From NCBI GenBank assembly GCA_949126835.1, contig OX421497.1, positions 12,061,132 through 12,125,131 of the forward strand: a stretch of DNA of 64,000 nt. The letters are read 5' to 3'. Positions within the stretch are counted from its first letter, which is position 1; every line of letters starts with the position of its first letter. Shown piece by piece: positions 10,278-20,311 of this stretch. A program made the translations under genes and the position numbers. This stretch comes from Anisus vortex. Taxonomy: Eukaryota; Mollusca; Gastropoda; Planorbidae. The notes under the pieces were generated by a model. The model was given only the letters and a program-made list of their open reading frames with translations, did no database searches and was not told where the DNA came from.

Positions 10278-11300
10278 GCCTGTTCTAGTCGGGAACCCAC
10301 ATTCCGTTGATCGTTTCGGAAAATACTCTAAATCTCCATAGTAAATATAAGTTATAAGATATTTAAAGAATGAATTATCAAAGCTCTAAGTTCAAAACGA
10401 AAAAAGCAGACTCTTGGACCACGGTCTTTATAGAAGTTACATTGCCTGAACATTAGTTAAACAGATTCATGTTCAAGTGATCTGTATCCATCCATCAGTC
10501 ATTCAGATCTTGAATAAAAATTATGCGTGTTTTGTGTTTTGCAAGTCAATGAGACCCTCGAAAACGCTCATTGTAGATGAAGAATTATTAAGTACTAAAA
10601 CAGGCTTCCAGAAGCAAGATGGCGCTGAATTAAGCGACAGTTAGGAAAATGGTGCATGAGTTCAATTTTATATCTTGGGTTAAACCCAAAATTACTGTGG
10701 ACAAGAAGACACTGAGCTTGCTAAATGTGATAGCATGGAGAGTAGAGCTATACAAATGACCATCATTATCATTATTATCATTATCATTCTGATTTGTAAA
10801 AAAAAATATAGATTCACAGAGATTCCTGTCATATCCTATAATTAGTAAAAGTATGAGCAATGCTATTAGATGTTGCTATTGTTACATACTCAGGTCACAA
10901 CGACTGCAATGCTAATAGCGGTTACTATTGTTATATGCTCAGGTCACGACGACCTCAATGTCACCATTTCGAACAAAAAAATGAATCTCCGCATTCACAA
11001 TCCGCAAGTGGCGACGTCTAATTGGCTCGCTAACAGTTCCGCGTGATGTCTATAAATAAACTACCCATTCATCACGTGCAGAATGATGAAAAAGAAAACT
11101 GGGTGTCTCCTTTGATTTGTCACCGTAATTAGAACGTTCGGGATTAGGGTATAAATAATACCAGGCATATATTATTTGCACACATCAGGTCATGGTGACT
11201 CACTGAAAACATCTGTACGTTCGTGTCAGCTTATAATTTATGCTACAGTCCTTTATATTAAATAGTTGTGTGATGGCCCAGAAATATAGTGTTGGGGTAT
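10278..11300. other. Intron sequence with scattered repeat fossils
   Basis: The left edge (10285-10330) is a diverged copy of the dispersed repeat seen at 2930 and 37930. Around 10725-10800 the text gcatggagagtagagctatacaaatg runs into an ATC/ATT-rich tract. It matches the 3' end of the LINE fragment near 25600-25645 and is probably a solo LINE tail. Nothing coding is recognised. Confidence 0.5.
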
Positions 11301-11314
11301 ATACACACATTTTT

Positions 11315-11505
11315 CTTTTATAGTCCCTTAACCTTGGCGGTCGTTGGGTGGATCTAATGGACACTGGGTGTCATTGGTAAACTTGGCGGCGCCCATTTCC
11401 TCTCCAAGTCGGCGGTGGATTTATAGCTCACTGCACCGAGGGTCGAACCCCTGATGCGGCGCTTGGGAATCAAGCTCGCTGTCGACTTTGCTAACCAGCC
11501 GCACA
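11315..11505 (-). repeat. tRNA-derived SINE, second family
   Basis: The minus strand carries a pol III-type internal promoter: an A-box-like tggttagcaaagtcgac followed at suitable distance by the B-box-like ggttcgaccct. The upstream text tgtgcggctggttagc resembles the 5' end of a tRNA. The body differs from the common SINE of this window. No tRNA cloverleaf is evident, so I call it a SINE, not a tRNA gene. Confidence 0.6.
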
Positions 11506-12027
11506 CATATAATCAGTTAATATCCTGAAATATTTTTTTTACATTTCGGACTACATTCTTGAGTATCAGTGAGCTGATGTTTAATCAAAAGTAAAACTTT
11601 GAAAGTTCAATACCTTTGTGTTTCAACTAGATATACGTGTATTTATTAACAATTCCGATTTCATTATGAAAAGAGTTTCTAAATTTTTTTATTTAAAAAA
11701 AAATAATATTATCTGTGCCTGAAACTGAAACAAAATTCATGATGCCCTTAATCCTTTTACAAAATTATTAGGAATTGACATAAACATTGGCGTCAATCGC
11801 AGGATTCATATTTCGTGAGCATTATTAAAACTATTTCTTCTTTGTATAATCGCAGAGTTGAACTAAAATACAAAGTGCTTTAAAGGTAATCGCATCGGAC
11901 AAAATCGATCGATAGGGCCTGTGAAGTAGCGTTCATAAGGAATTATTGTCATATTTAAGCTAATCGAAACACAGGAAGTTAAAATCATGAGACATGGAGT
12001 TCGCGAAAAGCTAGTCACCCTCTAGAC

Positions 12028-12376
12028 CAGGGGTCGGGAACCCAAGGCTCGCGAGCCAGATGTGGCTCTTTTGATGGCTGCAACTGGCTCGCAGACAAAT
12101 GTTCGAGTATTAAACAATTGTTTATTTTTAGACTTTTTGATCTATATATTAATTGCATATCAATATTTCATTCTACAAATGAGCTAACGTCTACTGCAGC
12201 TCAGCATCAGAAGAATTCAGAGACATAATTATTGTACTTTTAGTGTTGAAATTACACAAAATGCATACATTTACTTGAATTTTTAATTTTAAACATAATG
12301 TATGGCTCTCACAGAATTACTTTTCAAAATATGTGGTATCCATGGCTCTCTAAGACAAAAAGGTTCCTGACCCCTG
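12028..12376. mobile_element. hAT MITE, 349 bp, perfect 8-bp target duplication
   Basis: Ends are CAGGGGTCGGGAACC and GGTTCCTGACCCCTG, an almost perfect 15-bp inverted pair. The flanks 12020-12027 and 12377-12384 are both CTCTAGAC. The interior (tggctctttt, aactggctcgc) is non-coding. Eight-bp duplications and CAGGG-type ends are diagnostic of hAT elements. Confidence 0.95.
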
Positions 12377-12621
12377 CTCTAGACTCTAGGTTGATAAGAT
12401 TATGATCTCGGAGAATCTGTATGCAAGTTAGAGGACTTGTGTCCTTTGGTTAACTTGTGTTTTATTTCAAATTGGATACATTTTACCATATCGATTTATA
12501 TTGATGCTGTAAATGAGTAAGTGTATAATAAGCTATTTCATTGCTGCAACTATTGACTTATCAACTCATTTAATTGGACTATTGTTGAAGTAATTGAAGA
12601 AACTAAGAGATCGCCATAGAT

Positions 12622-13743
12622 CATAGGTTCTCAACGGAGCCTATATCGCCCCACGGGGGGCGGTGAGAAGCTTTAGCGGGCGCTGACATTCCCGGGGGCG
12701 ATTGGGGGGCGGTGAAGGGCAAGTGGGCGGTACAAACGTACTTGACATAATTTGAACACCACAGCTATTTGAATCAATGGGCCGTATTGCTGCTGAGAGT
12801 TAACACCCTTGCCCATTTTACAATTACGGTATATAAGATTGACTTGTATAAGGGGCAAGGGTGCTAACTCTCAGCAGCAATACGGCCCATTAGTTTTTGG
12901 ATGAAATGTGATGTAAACGCAAGTGCTGCTAAATATCTGATATCCCCCAACAGTAGGCCTGCATACTATTATATTAATAAGAAATAGGAATCGCAAGAAG
13001 TAGGGGTCAGTATTTGGCAAATATTGTGTGCTCTAACATCTGCTAATATTAGTGATATTTTGATTTGTTTTACCGAGATGTTCTTTTAGAGACATTACAA
13101 GGTAAGACCATATTAAAACAAAGCGGTATAGATAAATGTTCATTATACAAACTGGGTAGTTATTGTAATGCTTGAAAATATACATATAAATTCTTTAGTC
13201 ATAAGGCATTTATATAATTTTCAAATACATTTTACAGTTTGATCATTTCAATGTTATAAATTGTAAGTCATTTATTATTTCATAAAAGAAAAAAAAAACA
13301 AAAATATTAGCTTTAAAAAACGGGCTAATTATCTCCTTTTAATTAAAAAAAAATTTGTCCACATTTGATTCAATAGTGATGCAGAACGAGTTCTGTTTTT
13401 GTAATATAACAAATATTACTGATTATTAGACCTAAGACTTTTTGCAACCGAAATTGAAACAAAAACAGACAAATTGCTAGCTATCAGTGCTAGTAACACA
13501 ACAGGCAAACGATTCAAATTAATATTGATTTATTTAAACCTTTTGTTTAGGTAATTTTTTTATCTATTAATTCTTACAATATGTTTCCTTTTCAGATTTA
13601 ATTTTAAAGACAATTAAGCACATAAATGTCTAGTCCGCCTAAAAAAATTGCGGAAACTATAGTCCAGAAGTGCGGAAAGGGGGCAGGGGCGCTAAATGAA
13701 ATTGTAAAAGGGGGCGTGAGCCGAAAAAGGTTGAGAACCTATG
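12622..13743. mobile_element. Non-autonomous hAT element with perfect 14-bp TIRs
   Basis: Ends are CATAGGTTCTCAAC and its exact reverse complement, flanked by ccatagat (12614-12621 and 13744-13751). The subterminal regions are G-rich (gggggcggtg, gggggcgtgag). The middle (about 13150-13350) is AT-rich and shares a module beginning caaactgggtag with two larger hAT elements at 23073-26247 and 32353-37615. A hairpin element (12777-12890) is nested near the left end. No transposase frame remains. Confidence 0.93.
12777..12890. mobile_element. 114-bp foldback element with 38-bp arms
   Basis: The left arm (12777-12814, starting atgggccgtattgctgctga) and right arm (12853-12890) are reverse complements with one mismatch in 38 bp and a 38-base loop. 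Such symmetry points to a tiny MITE or hairpin-forming insertion inside the hAT element. The target duplication is not clear. Confidence 0.88.
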
Positions 13744-13751
13744 CCATAGAT

Positions 13752-15000
13752 GGACAGGGAACTAAACAATAAGATCTACACCAGGCTTAGTAATAACAGG
13801 CGGTGGTGCACAGATCATACAAAGTGGATTACTATGATTTAAGCACTGGGGTTCGGGCTGCGGTCCAATGTGACAGTCGCCTTATTCCATGAACTGCTGC
13901 AAGGCCTTTCTTCCTACAAAATAGGATCGCTAGGTTGTCTGGACATGTCTATCAAGTACCCTCATAGTATAGTACCCTCAAAAACAGACAAAATCAACGC
14001 ATCGTGTCTATAGCAACACATTTTCAGGAATCTGCACATAAGAAAACGTGAAATACGTTCTTACGGTTCATCTCCAGAAAATGCAGATCATCTGCTTAAG
14101 TCAGACCCGCCCCTCACTACCGCTCTCCCCGGGTCTAACGTAAGAAATCTTCTGGTCTCTTTCCTCTATGAAACGCCCATAGAACTCCACGGTGGACTGG
14201 CGCGCCTGACAGCCACTGCGCAGTTCCTCACAATCAATTGTCTCACTTATTGTTTAACTCCTCCGATTTGTTATTGAGGAAGACGACGACGACGACGACA
14301 AAGAAGAACAGTAGCCTGTTGCGTTGATTACTGTAAACCATCTCTTCTGTTTTATTCAAGAAAAGAAATTACGAGAGAAGTCGGGGAGGGGAGGGAAGAA
14401 GGGATATTGATAGTATTTCTATTCTGGTAACTAACATAATCTAAGAATGGCGTGATACTATGATCGATAATCATAAATGGCCTTGAAATTTCTCTTTCTC
14501 CCTCGAATCCCACACTACCGCGCACTTTCTATGTTCCAGTTTTTCCAGTAGAAAATCCCAGTCTTCTCAATTTTACCAAAAGACATCTAATGACACGAGA
14601 TAAACACATTCTCAAGAGTAAAAACAATGATGAGGAAACCAGATATCTCTTGATTTCCAAACACGAATTTGTATTGGATTGGATAATAACTATAGATAAT
14701 TACCCATGGAATTATTTTTTTAAAGTTTTGAGCCTACTCAACTGTAATTATTATTTTGTTGGTTCAAATTCTAGATCGTTGTAATATGACTATGTCCATT
14801 TTTAGACTTAAGATTCATTACTTCTAAGTGAAAAAAAAACAAAAAACAATTTAGCCCAATAACCCTGTAAGATGGCGTGTTTCATATTGCTAGAAAATGT
14901 GTTTATTAGATACCATGTTGGTTCATAGGTATAATGAAAAGAAGCGACAAGTAGTTTGCCTGGCATACAAAGGGATTGGGCAGCCAACATTTTAATTTTC
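13752..15000. other. Intron sequence without recognised features
   Basis: This includes a short GAC repeat near 14281-14300 and AT-rich tracts. I see no exon or element that I can support. Confidence 0.5.
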
Positions 15001-15109
15001 TCTAACTCATATTTTAATATGTAAATTGTTTAAGGTGATCTATTTAACTTGCTGATGATATATTTAATATGATAGTGAATTTAGATCTACTTAAAAAAAG
15101 GATTATGGT

Positions 15110-15374
15110 AACCTACTTGATAGTTTGATGACATACTTAATGTTTTAAAGATATTCTCTGCATATTAGGTCACTAAACTACCAATTGTTTTTTAAAGTAT
15201 CTTCTCAATGACCTACTTAATGACCTAATTGACGACATATTTATTTCAAATTTATTTTCCCAGTGACCTACTTAATTATCTATTTCATGACCTAGTTTTT
15301 AAAGTAATTTTCACAATGACCTACTTACCTACTTGATGACCTATTTTATTAAAGTAATTTTCTCAATGACCTAC
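15110..15374 (-). repeat. Tandem array of splice-donor-like units after the TM4-TM5 exon
   Basis: Read on the minus strand, the intron begins GTAGGTCATTGAG at 15374. Related copies start at 15324 (GTAGGTCATTGTG), 15271 (GTAGGTCACTGGG) and 15216 (GTAGGTCATTGAG), each followed by an AAAATTACTTT-like stretch in at least the first two. Spacing is 50 to 55 bp, with more decayed copies further on. The copy near 15324 also contains AG/GTAAGT (15328-15323), a perfect donor consensus stronger than the inferred real donor. Confidence 0.85.
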
Positions 15375-15739
15375 CAAGCATTCTAACGACCACTCTTCGT
15401 GGCTGGTACGGCAGCTTGGATGACTTGTGCATGCTGGAGTAGCGCTTCTCGTCCGACGACGCCCTAGACAAGGGCGACCTCCGGAGCGCCACCCCGATGA
15501 GGATGTAGAGGATGACGATCAAGGTGACCGGCCCGATGAAGAAGAGGAACGTGGACACCTGGAACATGTAGTACATGAAGCCCGCCAGGAACTGCTGCGG
15601 GATGCTGCAGGTCAGGGAGTCGGGCACCGGGACGCTGGTGCCGGGAACGTAAACGGCGTAGTAGATGCGGGTGTGGGCCGCGTAGGGCAGGGCCACGCCC
15701 ACCGACACGATCCAGATAGTGATGATGATTTTTACAGCT
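15375..15739 (-). CDS. Neuropeptide GPCR, TM4-ECL2-TM5-ICL3 exon
   Basis: A 365-nt exon encoding about 121 residues. The acceptor is ctctattccag/A and the donor CTTG/gtaggt. The first base completes the Arg codon begun in the TM3 exon. Order: TM4 (IIITIWIVSVGVALPY); ECL2 with the conserved Cys in SLTCSIPQQF; TM5 (MYYMFQVSTFLFFIGPVTLI, then VILYILIGVAL); and a basic, Ser-rich ICL3 ending VVVRML, the usual approach to TM6. The exon is much richer in G and C than its flanks. Both splice sites lie in tandem repeats (15741-15860 and 15110-15374). Reading through the donor would meet a stop after ten codons. Confidence 0.95.
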
Positions 15740-15740
15740 C

Positions 15741-15860
15741 TGGAATAGAGGAACACAATAGGATGATATTTGGAATAGAGGAACACTATAGGATGATATT
15801 TGGAATAGAGGAACACAATAGGATGATATTTGGAATAGAGGAACACAATAGGATGATATT
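15741..15860 (-). repeat. 30-bp tandem repeat forming the polypyrimidine tract of a splice acceptor
   Basis: Four head-to-tail 30-bp units (plus-strand unit starts tggaatagaggaacacaata) directly abut the exon. On the minus strand each is a pyrimidine-rich block ending ctattcca, and only the last copy is followed by the G that makes the acceptor AG. Copy 2 (15771-15800) differs by one base, which creates an extra AG at 15787-15786, 46 nt upstream of the real acceptor. Confidence 0.95.
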
Positions 15861-15949
15861 TTTTAAATATAGGATTGACTTGACACTGTAAACCATTCTG
15901 ATTCATGGTTGAGAATTTATAATGTTGACATACCAATGTTCAACAAATG

Positions 15950-17376
15950 TATTATTAATTAAGGATTTCATGTCAAGATTGTAAAACTAATCTATATTTT
16001 TCTGTATTAGTTAAAATAGATTGAATGAATTGTATTGACAACCAAAAAAATCTATGGATAATGAATAAAATCTTTGTGGAACATGGAAAAGAGCAATGGA
16101 TTCCACCGTACAAACTGAAAAGGATTGGAGATGGAATGTTTTCACCACACCAGTCAAACCAGCAGTTGTTTTGTACATAAATTGTTAGATTAATTTCTGT
16201 CTGAACAAAATTAATAGTATGCTCTTTAATCTTTTGTACGTCAATAATATTTGATTTGAAATGTCTTTAATGTAATCCATAGTGAATAGTTACTTACTGT
16301 TTAGTATTAAGATTGTATGAAGATGATAACTTGCTTTAATTGATAGTTAATTAAGTAAATTAACCAATTTGTTTTAAGTAAATCCATGTCTGAATGAAAA
16401 ATAGAATGTTTTCAATTTAAACCTACTGTGTAACCTCTGTGAACTATTTTAAACAGAAACTGATGACATAGAAAGGTCATGGTAAAATGAAAAATTGAAA
16501 TATTTTTAATGAAATTTTGCTATAAACTATCTTAATTCTTGAACATACCATGCTTAGTTTCTTAAAAATAACAAAAATGAATGTAATTTTGAGATTATAG
16601 TTGTTAAATAATACTCATTTAGTCAAGATAACTTTTTTGGTCGCGTAGAGATTTTTTTGACCTAAGCGGTGATGGGGTAAAAATCTGCATAGCAATGTCA
16701 ACATTGTTAGAATTAATTGGGAATGAGAGAGTGGAAAAAAGGAATAGAGAGAAAGAAAGAGGGTGACCTAAATCTTGTGTCCCGTCACAGACAGTGTTGT
16801 CTAATGTGTTAGTAAGCCTACAAGCTTGAAAAAAATGTAGAGGCAATGATCGTTGTTGTAAAAAGTAATTGGGTCAGGCCTAGTGTTTTTTCAATAACGT
16901 TTTTTTTTTCTCCTTTTAAAAAAATAAGTCGTGTCTGAATAGACATTAATCGATTTTTCTTGTTGTTTAATTACAATTGTAAAAGATATTAGTTTATAAT
17001 TAAATGGACGCGAGAGTTTTTATTACAGTGGAATGTTCATGTAATAGAAATTATTAAATTGCATTATAATATATCTATTAAGAATGATTATGTATTTTTC
17101 TTGTATACAAGATTTAGATAGACATAATTCAATTGTCCATTGTTTTGAATTAATATTGAATGAGTGAATGACTATAGTTAAGCCATTTGATAAGATTAAC
17201 TTATATTGCATATATTATATGTTATTGTTATCAGTTCGATTGAATTAGTGGAATAGCCAATTGAACTGTATTGTTTTCCCCGGAACATTTTCTTTTATAA
17301 TTATTCCTTAAAATTAACATTTTTAGTATTGTTAAAATGTAAAAGAAATAATTATAAAACTGTTGAAGGAGGGGGG
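15950..17376 (+). other. AT-rich sequence ending in a polypurine tract, possible remnant of an LTR-element 3' region
   Basis: No frame of note is present. The right edge reads gaaggagggggg (about 17365-17376) directly before the LTR start TGTTACG, the place and composition of a polypurine tract. If real, this segment is the 3' internal end of a related LTR element whose gag-pol is missing. The rest is A/T-rich and unrecognised. Confidence 0.4.
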
Positions 17377-17993
17377 TGTTACGTATGTCGGTCATAGATG
17401 AATGACGTACTAAGGCATTGACCTATTAACAAGTGCGTATTAGAGTCCAAGGTTTGACCTTTGTGCTCTGAGGGCAGTTTAAATAAAATAATTCGTCCAA
17501 CCCCGTGGAATATGAAGGTTATAATCTGGATCGCAGTATCCTATAGACCAGTGAGATTGAAATGCGTATTAAGACCCTGTAGAATCTTCGATAATAGTTT
17601 TCTTTGTAAAGTCCCTACCTCCTTAAAGTTAGTTCAGTTTGAAAGTTTGTAGAGAGAAGTCGCTATATTGATACTTGTATATTATATGATATTCTATGAA
17701 ACTCTTATGTTGCCATCAGTTGATGCATTTATTTATCGTTTATATTGAGTCTACAATTTAAATAAAATTGTTTATTCAACAACTGGAGTTGTTTGATCTA
17801 TCATTGTTGAGAAAGGTGTTGAAGATAATTATACCGAATATAACTACATTACTGCAAAGACCTGTCAGTCAAGGAACCCCTAGCTTGGGCTACAGATTAG
17901 CAGAATCTAGAGACTTCTAATAAAGGTACAACTATACATTGAATCCGATTTAACGAGTCGTAATAATAGTCATCATAGTGACAGTCCATAACA
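17377..17993 (+). repeat. LTR of the second, gag-bearing retroelement
   Basis: Starts TGTTACGTATG and ends CATAACA (TGTTA/TAACA inverted ends). It is followed after three bases by a primer-binding site. An AATAAA signal lies near 17760. I found no second copy in the window; the 3' partner may lie in or beyond the assembly gap at 21471-21670, or be lost. Length 617 bp. Confidence 0.75.
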
Positions 17994-17996
17994 ATT

Positions 17997-18014
17997 TGGG
18001 GGCTCGTCCGGGAT
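17997..18014 (+). promoter_or_regulatory. Primer-binding site, tRNA-Pro type
   Basis: The 18 bases TGGGGGCTCGTCCGGGAT are the sequence well known as the proline-tRNA primer-binding site of many retroviruses and LTR elements. It sits three bases after the LTR end, as expected, and fixes the element's orientation as plus. Confidence 0.9.
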
Positions 18015-18352
18015 AGTTGTATAGTGAAGCATATATTGAAGTTGTGTTGTGTTGTGTGTGTAAAGCCGTGACCAACTGAGCAAGTCTAATAACGCTGAAT
18101 TTATTCTTCCGATTGGAAAAACGTAAGTTGGAAAAATTTACTACTTTAAAAGTCTTTTAACTAAAGAATGGAATTTATTGAAAAACCAGAAGAAGGAGGT
18201 TCTGAAAACTTTATCAATAAAGAAGTTAAAAGAGATCGCTGAGATCTTGAAGATAGAAATTACTGAGACTACACCATCAAGAATTGTGTTGACACAGCAG
18301 ATATATTATATATTGGTTACTTATATAGCGCTTCTATCCATGCTATTTTAGC
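18015..18352 (+). other. Leader and displaced gag N-terminus of the second LTR element
   Basis: Around 18165-18300 one frame reads a Lys/Leu-rich helix (KKLKEIAEILKIEITETT) that looks like the gag N terminus of this element type. It is cut off from the long gag frame by about 50 bp (atagcgcttctatccatgct, then gctcagtgcgctctg) that resembles a LINE 3' end seen near 25590-25620. The first Met of the long frame at 18353 lies inside this intruder, so it is probably not the original start. Confidence 0.5.
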
Positions 18353-20311
18353 ATGCTCAGTGCGCTCTGTAAACACAATGCTGCCTGCTGGCGCAAATAT
18401 GTCCCTACCTACATTGATAAAGAAAGTGAAATAGCTGATTTCTTCCAAACCTTTGAGATTTCTTGTAGAGATTTTAAGTTCCCAGAAGATAAATGGGGAA
18501 TATTGGTTAGAACAGCTTTTACTCAAGGAAGGGCAAGAGATTGTGTTCTATTATTAAAAGAGGAACAATTAAATGGTTATGAAGTCATAAAAGACACTGT
18601 ACTTAAAGCCTATAACCAGATACCTGAAAGTTATCGAAAAAGGTTCCGTCAGTACACAATGTCCCCTTACCAAAAAAACTTAGACTTCCTTCGAGCAGAA
18701 GAAAAGTTAATGGATCAGTGGATAAAATCCAGAAATGTCTCCACATTAAAAGAAATGAAAGATATCATTCTTTTAGAAGATTTTATTAACAAAGTGAGGC
18801 CAGATGTGAGAATGTATCTATCCGAGCGTGACATCACTGACCCGCATAAAGCTGCTGATTTAGCAGAGCAATACACACTGTGTCATAGAACAGCTGATGT
18901 AAAGAATTTTAATAGGTCACAACGACCAGCAGAAAACACACAACAAAAACATCATGAAAAGGAGAACTTTTTGAAACAAAATGATGTTAATAAAAAAACT
19001 GTCAACAAAAACGACCAATGTACTTTTTGTAAGAGAGTAGGACATAGCATGGAAGACTGTTGGAGCATAAGAAGCGACAAAAGACCTAGCAAGGTGGTAA
19101 TGTGTGCTAGCCACGCACTAAAACAAAATGTACAAGGAAGCGAAAATACAAACGAACTGAATTCGAAGAAAGATTCTTCTAAACCAGAAAAACTGAGGGT
19201 GGATTTGCCTGAGAGCAAAAGTCAGAAGGTAGAGAAATCTACAACTGAAGAAAATAAGGATGAATATCCTGATTATAAATACAGAATGGCTACTATTGGA
19301 TTAATTGTCCAAGTCCACAGAGACGAAAAAGTAGACCAAAGTATTTTTGACTCGAACAAGAGTCTGAATTCGTCGGAAGATGAAGAACCACCCGAAAGTC
19401 ATGGTCAAGGGAAGAATGAAATTGACACAGAGACCCTGTGCAGTTTTCAACCGTTCATTAGTGAAGGTTGTGTGGCCTTACAAAAGGAAGGACCACTGAA
19501 GTCCGTAAACATATTACGTGACACGGGGGCATCATTAACCCTGCTGCTTAAAGATGTATTACCATTGAATGATAATACATTGACAGGACAGACTGTCCTA
19601 TTGAGAGGTTTCGAATGGAAAGAAGAAATACCTCTACATAGGATATACCTCTCATCTGACTTGGTAACAGGATATGTGACAGTTGGAGTAGTATCAAAAC
19701 TTCCTGTTGATGGCATATCTGTTATCCTAGCAAATGATTTGGCGAAAGGGAGGGTGAGACCTGAACTGATTGTGAAGGAAAATCCAGACCCTAGTCCTAA
19801 TGTTGAGACAGGTGAAGAAAAAGAACTTTATCCTGCAGGTGATGTCACAAAGGGTATGACACCACAGAAAAAGAAAGAAGAAATTCTCTCACGAGAAAAG
19901 AAGGAAGAAATTCTCCCACGAGAGAAGAAAGAGGAAGAAGAAGTGGAACTTGATGCTACTTTTTTCTCCATGATTGACGATTGTCCGAAAGGAAATGAAC
20001 AATCAAAGAAGTCATCACAAAATGAATTGATTGCTGAACAGAAAGTAGACCCAGAGTTGCTACAGCTACATGAGGAAGCTGTCGACGAGAAAGAAACTCC
20101 TACTAATGATGTATATGAACATATAGACCACAGCATGAACAAACAACAATGCAAACCTGCAGTTGCCGGTACAGATGAAGATTTGAGGAGCATCACTGAA
20201 GAAACGAGTGCTGAGAGCTGGACCGAAACTATCAAAAGCTATGGGTTACCACAATCCATACCGACAGATCGAGGGACCACCTTCGTGTCGAAACATTCCA
20301 TCTCAGGATGA
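18353..20311 (+). CDS. Gag-protease frame with an integrase remnant (pol-deleted LTR element)
   Basis: A 652-codon frame without a stop. Residues ~13-185 form a SCAN-like retroelement gag core (DFFQTFEISCRDFKFPEDKW, then IPESYRKRFRQYTMSP, then VRPDVRMYLSERDI). A CCHC zinc knuckle, CTFCKRVGHSMEDC, lies near residue 223. A retropepsin follows with RDTGASLTLL (catalytic Asp near residue 390) and SVILANDLAKGRV. After a Lys/Glu-rich stretch containing a duplicated KKEEIL-REK unit, the last ~25 residues (YGLPQSIPTDRGTTF) match the retroviral integrase core just before its second catalytic Asp region. Reverse transcriptase, RNase H and most of integrase are absent. A long clean frame after loss of pol suggests recent activity in trans or selection on gag. 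The first 12 codons probably derive from an insertion. Confidence 0.88.
   Translation: MLSALCKHNAACWRKYVPTYIDKESEIADFFQTFEISCRDFKFPEDKWGILVRTAFTQGRARDCVLLLKEEQLNGYEVIKDTVLKAYNQIPESYRKRFRQYTMSPYQKNLDFLRAEEKLMDQWIKSRNVSTLKEMKDIILLEDFINKVRPDVRMYLSERDITDPHKAADLAEQYTLCHRTADVKNFNRSQRPAENTQQKHHEKENFLKQNDVNKKTVNKNDQCTFCKRVGHSMEDCWSIRSDKRPSKVVMCASHALKQNVQGSENTNELNSKKDSSKPEKLRVDLPESKSQKVEKSTTEENKDEYPDYKYRMATIGLIVQVHRDEKVDQSIFDSNKSLNSSEDEEPPESHGQGKNEIDTETLCSFQPFISEGCVALQKEGPLKSVNILRDTGASLTLLLKDVLPLNDNTLTGQTVLLRGFEWKEEIPLHRIYLSSDLVTGYVTVGVVSKLPVDGISVILANDLAKGRVRPELIVKENPDPSPNVETGEEKELYPAGDVTKGMTPQKKKEEILSREKKEEILPREKKEEEEVELDATFFSMIDDCPKGNEQSKKSSQNELIAEQKVDPELLQLHEEAVDEKETPTNDVYEHIDHSMNKQQCKPAVAGTDEDLRSITEETSAESWTETIKSYGLPQSIPTDRGTTFVSKHSISG

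Noticed and set aside
15427..15891. 154-codon plus-strand frame rich in Arg/Glu/Asp
   Set aside because: It is the antisense shadow of the GC-rich receptor exon and its adjoining repeat.
15740..15936. Upstream extension of the receptor exon through the 30-bp repeat
   Set aside because: The frame is open through YHPIVFLYS repeats, but the conserved receptor sequence and the phase of the TM3 exon require the acceptor at 15739.
19828..20235. Minus-strand Ser/Phe-rich frame
   Set aside because: Antisense shadow of the Lys/Glu-rich part of the gag-protease frame.
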